Below are positions 57,495 through 64,000 of a DNA stretch of 64,000 bases, one piece after another. Made by a program: the position numbers and the translations under genes. Origin of the DNA: Gigaspora rosea (Eukaryota; Glomeromycota; Glomeromycetes; Diversisporales; Gigasporaceae). The first letter of the stretch is position 1. The number at the start of each line of letters is the position of its first letter. Under the pieces are notes generated by a model. The model was not told where the DNA came from and made no database searches. It was given only the letters and a program-made list of their open reading frames with translations. Where the stretch lies: assembly GCA_003550325.1 (NCBI GenBank), contig QKWP01000133.1:341992-405991 (forward strand), read 5' to 3'.

Positions 57495-60000
57495 TTAAGT
57501 ATTACTATATACGGAACGTGTACCCGTCGTAGAAACCTCATCACTAACATTTGCAAGAAGACCATGGTTACCATGTGTGGGACCAACTTGAGTAAGAACG
57601 CCTTGGGTATAAACATCATGAGTAGCACTGCCTTGCGAATAAATGCTATGAGTAGGTCCACCTTGGGCATAAACAACATGAGTAGGTCCACCTTGAGTAT
57701 AAGCACCTTGATTATACATGGTACCTGTACCTGGAACGGGAGTACCAGGATAAAGGAAGGTAGTACCAGAGGCACTAGATCGATTAGGTTGATGCATAAG
57801 ATTTGTGACATCAGTATGATACATGGAACTTGTATTTGAAGGGGGATAAACGGCGTATTGATTCATGCTTGAGCCAGGAGAGGAAATACATGTAGGTGAA
57901 GGAGTACCATGTTGATTTGTAACTGAAGTGTGAGTAGAATTCGTGTATCTTGACTCGCGAAGATCCGTACCCGGAGTAGCAATATAATCAATATGATCAT
58001 TATATTCCCGATTATACTCGCGTTCGCGATCACCCGTACCCGGAGTAGCGATATAAGGTTCATCATCAGGACGATATTTACGATATTTCCTATAAAATAT
58101 AAAGCCTACAATGCTTGCAGCTATAACGAAAATGACAAGTACACCGCCAATACCAGCAATTAATGGAAGATTAAGGGGATTATTATTAGACGAAGAAGTA
58201 GTAGATGTGCTGCTTTTTGTATTTGATGGAAAAGAACCACCGGTTTGATTAGGAGTAACATTATTAGAAGTATTTGGATTTTTTTCAATTGATGAAACCC
58301 ATGTATAAGTTGAAGTGTCCAATAAGTAAATATTATTATTAGGGGCAGTTGCTATATCGAATTTTGTACCTGAAAAGCTGGCACCTAGAAAATGAAATAT
58401 TTAATAACGTTTTCGACAAAAAATCAGCAATATAAAATTTCAATTAACAAATATAATCACCAAATGCCAAGATCATATAATTTCCAATCATATGAGCTGA
58501 ATGAAAGGCAAGAGGTGGTGCTGTATATGTGCCTGAAGATTGTTTTGCCGACCACTTGTAAGGTGTAGTACTTGTATCCAATGTAGCCATAACCGGAGTT
58601 GCAGCAACAGTAAGATTTTTGGCACCACCTCCATAGATAATAATAGAACCGTCCTTGCCTGAAAACAAAAAAAAATCAAATAGCAATTTTAGTTATGAAT
58701 AAAATAATAAATACTTGATTATATTGTATTATTACATTTTATTACATACCAAGCACGGCACTATGAGATTGACGAGCCGTAATTACGTCACCACCTGCAG
58801 TCTAATATTCCATAAATATCAAAAATACAATATAAAAATAAATATCTCAAAGATAAATAACATGTTTTCAATAAATTAACTAAACATAGAGTTGTCCATC
58901 CCTTCCATATTTAATGAGTAGTTGTTACGTTGAGAATACACTTTTCTAACTATGACAGTCATTCATCTGTCGTGCAAATTTTTATGATTTCTATATACTT
59001 TATTCAAACATCATGACTTTTTTATAACAGACACCATATCTGATAAGTTTGGATAGGGATGGAATAAAAGCAAAAACTAGCAGATTATTCTGGTTCCACT
59101 TTATCGTGCTTTAACATAAATAAATCGAAAAGTATCACATATTTTCTACACGATAATACTCGTAACAAATTTATATCAATTACATAAATCTAAACTGTAC
59201 ATGATAAATTTGTATACTATGGCTTATTCAAAACAAAATATTGTTCTAAAATTTTTGCATTGGCAGTTCATTTACCTACCATTGATGACCAAACTCCAGA
59301 ATTAGTGTCATAAGTTGTAATCTAGTAAGAAATAATAAGTCTTATTAAAATAATCAAGGATTTAACACAATTATCAAAATTTAATTACTTTTGTCATGTC
59401 AATTTCTGTAGCTGTTGTATCATCATTTGTTCCTCCAATATATACAATAAGACCACTTGGTAGAATTGTGGCTGTACAATCAGATCGAATAATTGGAGCA
59501 TTATTACCATTAGTCCAAGATAATTTCAAAGAATCCAATATGTAGGTGTTATTATATGATTTCTGAGTTATATATGGATCATATCCACCATTAATATATA
59601 TTTTACCATTCTTATCAACAACCGCAGTCATTTCCTGTCTGACTGGTGGTGTACCTGATGTTATTGCATTAGTCCATTTGGGAGAATTTGTATCAAGAGT
59701 AAAGGTCACTAGAGTAGTTGAATTAACATTATTTGTACTACGATGTTCGAATAAAAAAATGGTAGAACCGCTACTCCCACCAACACAAGAAGGAGAGAAA
59801 GCACTAAGGACAGGTATAGGTGCAACACTTGTGAGGTCAGTCCATTGAAGATTTACAGTATTGAATGGTGAAGAAACATTCAAATAGAAAAAATCACTAG
59901 TGCCTTTGCCTGAAGCTCCTACACCACCTAAGAAGTATATCCTATCACCAATAACGACACTGCTCTGGAAATAGCGACTGGCAGGAGAAAATGCTGACAT
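57495..60000 (-). CDS. Kelch-repeat single-pass membrane protein (5 exons)
   Basis: The exons are 60000-59389, 59321-59280, 58801-58750, 58658-58461 and 58384-57495, which join to 1,794 nt (597 residues) with no internal stop. Introns have gtaatt, gtaggt, gtatgt and gtgatt donors and AG acceptors. The first 390 residues or so contain kelch blades (YFLGG, YINGGYDP, YIGGTND, YGGGAKN, with W at blade ends), a beta-propeller fold that binds proteins. Then come a Ser/Thr/Asn-rich linker, one membrane helix (LPLIAGIGGVLVIFVIAASI), a basic RKYRKYR stop-transfer and a cytosolic tail with octapeptide-like YTQGGPTH repeats. No signal peptide is seen at the chosen ATG, so either a first exon lies upstream or the start is different. 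A TATA-like run lies 51-60 bp upstream (60051-60060). Partner unknown. Confidence 0.85.
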
Positions 60001-60169
60001 CGTAATGATAAACCGGTTAAAAAACTAATTTTATTAGGCATAAAAAAACTATATATAAATAGAAAAAAATAGTTCACTATGCTTATAATGAGTATGCAAA
60101 AGGATTCATGCTAATAACTGTTCAACTATTGTCAAAATAATTCACTGAATAATTTATAATTCACGCACT

Positions 60170-60445
60170 GTACGTACGTACGTACGTGCGTGCTGTGCTT
60201 ATTGTATGTATGTACGAGTGCAACATCTAACAGATATTTTTTCAGGTTGATCTTTTGTTTAAATCTCCTTTTGTAAAACAAAAACACAAGCCATTTTTAT
60301 AGTATCGGTGTGACTAAAAAAGAAAATTGAATTAGATTTCATTAATTGCACATGACCTGTACGACCAATAAATTATTGTACATGAACACAATTTTATCTT
60401 TGCCAAGAATTATTGGTATTGGGAATCGTACGTACGTACGTACAA
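60170..60445. repeat. Tetranucleotide ACGT/TACG repeats
   Basis: Two short runs, about 60175-60192 and 60428-60442, lie upstream of the kelch gene. A related gtatgtacgtata run is near 62870. Confidence 0.8.
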
Positions 60446-63230
60446 AATGGCTTTAATTATCCTTTCCTTTTATAAAAGTTGTACCAAAGACCAAACTACC
60501 GTTTTGAGAAAAATGTGGTTATGTTTGTATTACACAATATTTTCAGTTCCAGATTATTTTGCATATGCAATGTAAGTTGCATACGTGAATTAAATTCGCA
60601 GGTTAAATTTGACAATCTTTTGTTGTTATTCTGTTTTTAGAAGAAATAATTTTTCCCAATAATTTGATGTAGGACAAAAAATCATACGGTGTTGGTCGAA
60701 TTTTTTTATATGCCGATAGGGATCGATTTTAGACCGGCTGTTAGTCACGAGATTAATGATTACATTTGGAGATCGATCGGTTACCCGCATCGTTTACTAC
60801 ATTTTGATGATCGTACGTTACCCGATTCAGTGACTACATTTTCCGCGAACCATTACTTCACTTTTTCCCATTACTACATTTCTGTGTAGTAAATTCCCAT
60901 TACCACATTTCTTGTAAATATTCGTAGCTCTTACCTCATTCTGGATAAACGGGTAATTCTGGTGGGAATATAAAAAGATCGTTATATGAAGAGAAGAGAC
61001 AGTTAGTTTTATTTTTAGTTTTATTCTTTTAAGTTTTTCTTCTTTCCTTGTATATAATTTTCTTACACACGCACATGTATATAATTCGCTCTCCCAAATA
61101 AATCTAATAAAATCGCTCTCCCAAAAAATATTTAATAAAATACACTCATTTATAAATTTCCGAACCCTTAATGATTGTGGCCCAGTAGTTAAATTGGCAT
61201 ACGAGTTCAGTTCTGGAAGTCTCTCCCAAGGCCACAACAACGGTATGCTGTACTTTAAAGATGGGCAAGGCAATTACCTATTATGTAAAAAGTCACATCA
61301 CACATTGTGACGATTTCTAATTATATACTTCAACTGATAATGTGCTAATTTGTCACTTTATGTGATATTTCGCCTAATAAATGTTCTTTACACATAACTA
61401 TTAAATTAATGGATATATACTGTGTAATGATAAATACAGTTAACTCTGTGACATAATAAAATTTGGGAAATTTACATATAAGGGCCCGATGAATGAAAAT
61501 AATTTCAAAGAATTATGTATAGGGGTCGAAATTTTGAAAAATTTTACAATCAAGGTCAAATTTATCGTAACTAATTAGGTTACAAGTTTTTAGTACTTAA
61601 ATTTATATTAAATGTATTACTTTTTAATCAATATTGTAATTATTCTCTTAGCTTCTTACATGTAAAACTCTAAAACTTTGCTAATTTTTATGGCAATTTA
61701 ATGTTCTCTACGAATACAAATGAGTTTTTGCAGTTCTAAATATCTTTGATTAATGCATAGTAATCCTCACCAAATATGATTCATTTTTTTTTACCGAGTT
61801 TTGATATAAGATGACTTATTAATTCAGAACCGAAAAAAATTGCAATATTGATAAATATCAGCTTAACCTCATCGAACTGTATTTTGATTAAAAGAAAGTT
61901 TCATTATGCGAAAGAATATAACATAAAATGTATAAAGCAGTACATAAGACGGCGATAATACAGTATTTGAAGAGCCACTATCATAATAAAACAAGTTATT
62001 TTTTGATTCTTAGTTTTCAAAATTCAAGTCTTTAAATGCAAATATTTTCACTTTGGGCCCTTACAGAGTCATGAATTTGAATAGCTGTTTTTTTTAAATG
62101 TATACCTGGTTTATTAGGTTTATTAACCATATTCGATAATATATAGTACATATTCATTCTAATTGACAATTTTTTTATCAATATTTAACCAATAAATCCT
62201 ATGAGTTAAACAATCAACAAACACATAACTTATTTAAAACTTGCTAGTAACGAATGTTCTTTAATAAAAATTTTAATTAAAAGAAAATAATTTCTTTCCA
62301 TTATTTATTGTTTTGGTAATTTTTGTGTTACTACACATGATCACAACATTTTATTGTTATATCACGTGGCTGTGCAAAATTTGGTGTGATTGGATAGTTA
62401 GAAAATTGGAGGTTTTTGAAAGTTATATCATAAACAAGATTTTCATTATTTGCAAAGTTTGTGGACGTTTATTTATCATTACAATATAAATTTCTGTTAT
62501 TATTGTAAAAAAAAAGGCACTTTTTAAACATGCTAGCAACACAGGTTTTGCTAATAATAATAATATCAACCTATGTTAAAATTCTTGGTTTGTTTTAGTC
62601 GTATATTTTGTAGTATTACACATGATTTCAATTTGATTGGTGCACAAAAAAATTTGGTTTGTTGGGGTAATTGTGACATTTGTGTAAAAAGTTATTACCT
62701 TGACCATCTCTAATGTACTTACGTAGTCAAGTTTTAATTAGAATCAAAAATCTCAAAATTGGTTAGAAAGCGTTAAAAGGTGGTTTTTTTTCATTACTTT
62801 ATAAAGAATGATTTTATATGTCAATGTTTTTTGCATTCATAGTAGTTCTGAGATAAAAATTAACGCATGTATGTACGTATATATAGTTGTCCGAAGAACT
62901 ATCGTAAGTGCTGATATTGCATGTTCTCAAAGTACTAACCTAGATGTGATTCTTAGTGGTTTAAATAGGGCACAAGTAATATGATGTAGTTTTAGCTATT
63001 CTCAAAATTTTTATATAAAAATCAATAATAAAAAGGTAATATTATTGATCATTCATTTGGACTATGTTCAGTGAAAATTTTATTTGGACTTGGACAAATA
63101 TGGCATGGACTAATTCAAATAGTGTCCATGTCCATATCTACTTTATTGAAATGTTCGGAATATTTCGGAGCTTCGCTATAATTTTAGCTTCATTAGCATG
63201 GGGGTTTAAATCTGATTGGCGACCGGAATG
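60446..63230. other. Intergenic, no confident gene
   Basis: About 60690-60980 is less AT-rich and ends in a TATA-like gaatataaaaag (60966-60977), followed by duplicated ctctcccaaa(t/a)aa words near 61090-61130. A gene start or LTR cannot be excluded. A tRNA-like short motif lies at 61168-61226. The remainder has no coding signal. Confidence 0.4.
61168..61226 (+). other. tRNA-like 59-nt motif
   Basis: Starts gtggcccagtagttaaattg (A-box-like), has gttcagttc (B-box-like) and ends ggccac, which pairs with the start. At 59 nt it is too short for a tRNA gene, so it is likely a tRNA-derived repeat or truncated SINE head. The minus-strand open frame across it is not taken as a gene. Confidence 0.35.
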
Positions 63231-63237
63231 TTACACA

Positions 63238-63359
63238 ATACCGTATTATCGTGAAATAACGCGCAGGGGTGAAATGACAAATTTCGGCCTAAATTAAGCT
63301 TAATTCAGGCCGAACCTCGAAATAGCGTCCCTGCGCGTTATTTCGTGATAATACGGTAT
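63238..63359. mobile_element. Palindromic MITE, 122 bp
   Basis: The 31-bp ends (ataccgtattat...gaaataacgcgc) differ at two bases. The centre has a second palindrome cggcctaaattaagcttaat and its complement. A similar core (ggcctgaattaagcttaatt) occurs at about 22658-22680. The open frame at 63064-63297 runs into this palindrome and is not supported as a gene. Confidence 0.85.
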
Positions 63360-64000
63360 GTTCTTCATATTAGCGTAACGTTTAGCAGGCATAAAACTGA
63401 ATTGATAATCACGAGTACGAATTGGTAAGAGTTAAAATCAAATAATTTAAAAGCGCATAACTTGTTTTATCTATCGAAGTAATTTGGTAATGCTCGAAGT
63501 AATTCGAAAGCTATATGATAGGTAAGTTTGAACGTTTAAGTTTAGCCCATGGGTATAATGAATCAAGCAATTTAAGCTGTCTTTTATTTGTGAAAACTTA
63601 TTCTTCGTAATCCCAACAAACAAAGAAACATGCTTCCGTATAATATAGGCTAATAATATGAAAGGCATAATGCATATAGATTTTTTGAGAAAATTAAAGT
63701 AGTGGTACTGTAACTGTATAACGATTATTAAATCAAATTAAATATCAGTCTGATAGCATTAAAAGTTATTCGTGTCGGATTATTATTATTAATATTTTAC
63801 TAGTGTTTTAGAATAGGTTTAACCATTTATTGCATATTTATTGCTTTATTTTTTTGTTTTTATTATTTATTATTTTTATTTTATTTTATTTTTTTTTAAT
63901 TTGTTCAATAGTGCATTAGGATTCCTTAATAAAACTTGGTTTGCCTGAATTTTGTCAGCAACAAGTTATAGTTTTAGGCATAAATTTATCAAGATTTAAT
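63360..64000. other. Window end, no gene seen
   Basis: AT-rich sequence with a T-rich stretch near 63840-63900. No feature recognised. Confidence 0.4.

Noticed and set aside
60827..61273. 148-codon minus-strand frame
   Set aside because: It runs through the tRNA-like motif and a duplicated ctctcccaaa region, with no recognised domain and no supporting splice signals. Probably chance.
63064..63297. 77-codon plus-strand frame
   Set aside because: Its last third is the arm of a palindromic MITE, and the remainder has no features.

Overview
The window is about 75% A+T eukaryotic DNA. Genes are sparse, introns are short (about 75-80 bp, GT-AG), and palindromic mobile DNA is dense. The recognisable proteins are a TKL-like kinase whose N-terminal Cys motif and WTSGN/IEWIPF segment are characteristic of the expanded kinases of arbuscular mycorrhizal fungi, an F-box protein with NLRC3-like LRRs, a kelch-repeat membrane protein, and TPR remnants. 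Together these suggest a Glomeromycotina genome such as Rhizophagus. That assignment is inference, since no database was searched.

Layout. (1) 1-9055: kinase gene A (minus strand, 8 exons, 186-4986), its 5' flank and a decayed TPR gene. (2) 9056-13145: spacer with a decayed third kinase copy (C) and a mariner-like MITE. (3) 13146-18812: kinase gene B (minus, 7 exons, 13329-17432) and its 5' flank, paralogous to segment 1. (4) 18813-26905: about 8.1 kb of repeats that interrupts the second copy of the segment. (5) 26905-31840: continuation of the duplicated flank, with the second TPR pseudogene. (6) 32908-34281: intact F-box/LRR gene. (7) 34290-57480: repeat-rich DNA with satellites, a 1-kb foldback, several nested TIR elements, an assembly gap (45876-46073), scattered TTAGGG-like tracts and a small island of degraded coding sequence near 50.0-51.1 kb. 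(8) 57495-60000: five-exon kelch/transmembrane gene (minus). (9) 60001-64000: mostly non-coding.

The most unusual system is the kinase pair. Genes A and B are arrays of near-identical exons of about 480 bp. Each exon runs from beta-4/5 of a kinase N-lobe, through a CX2C...CX2C knuckle, to the alpha-C helix of the next N-lobe. Every exon junction is phase 0 at the same kinase position, so any subset of exons can be joined in frame. Only the last module keeps a proper glycine-rich loop in front of the single catalytic C-lobe. In gene A a 143-bp hAT-type MITE with an 8-bp target duplication sits inside exon 1. Its edges create GT and AG sites that would remove it and leave an exact in-frame 2-codon insertion, so it is a candidate new intron born from a transposon.
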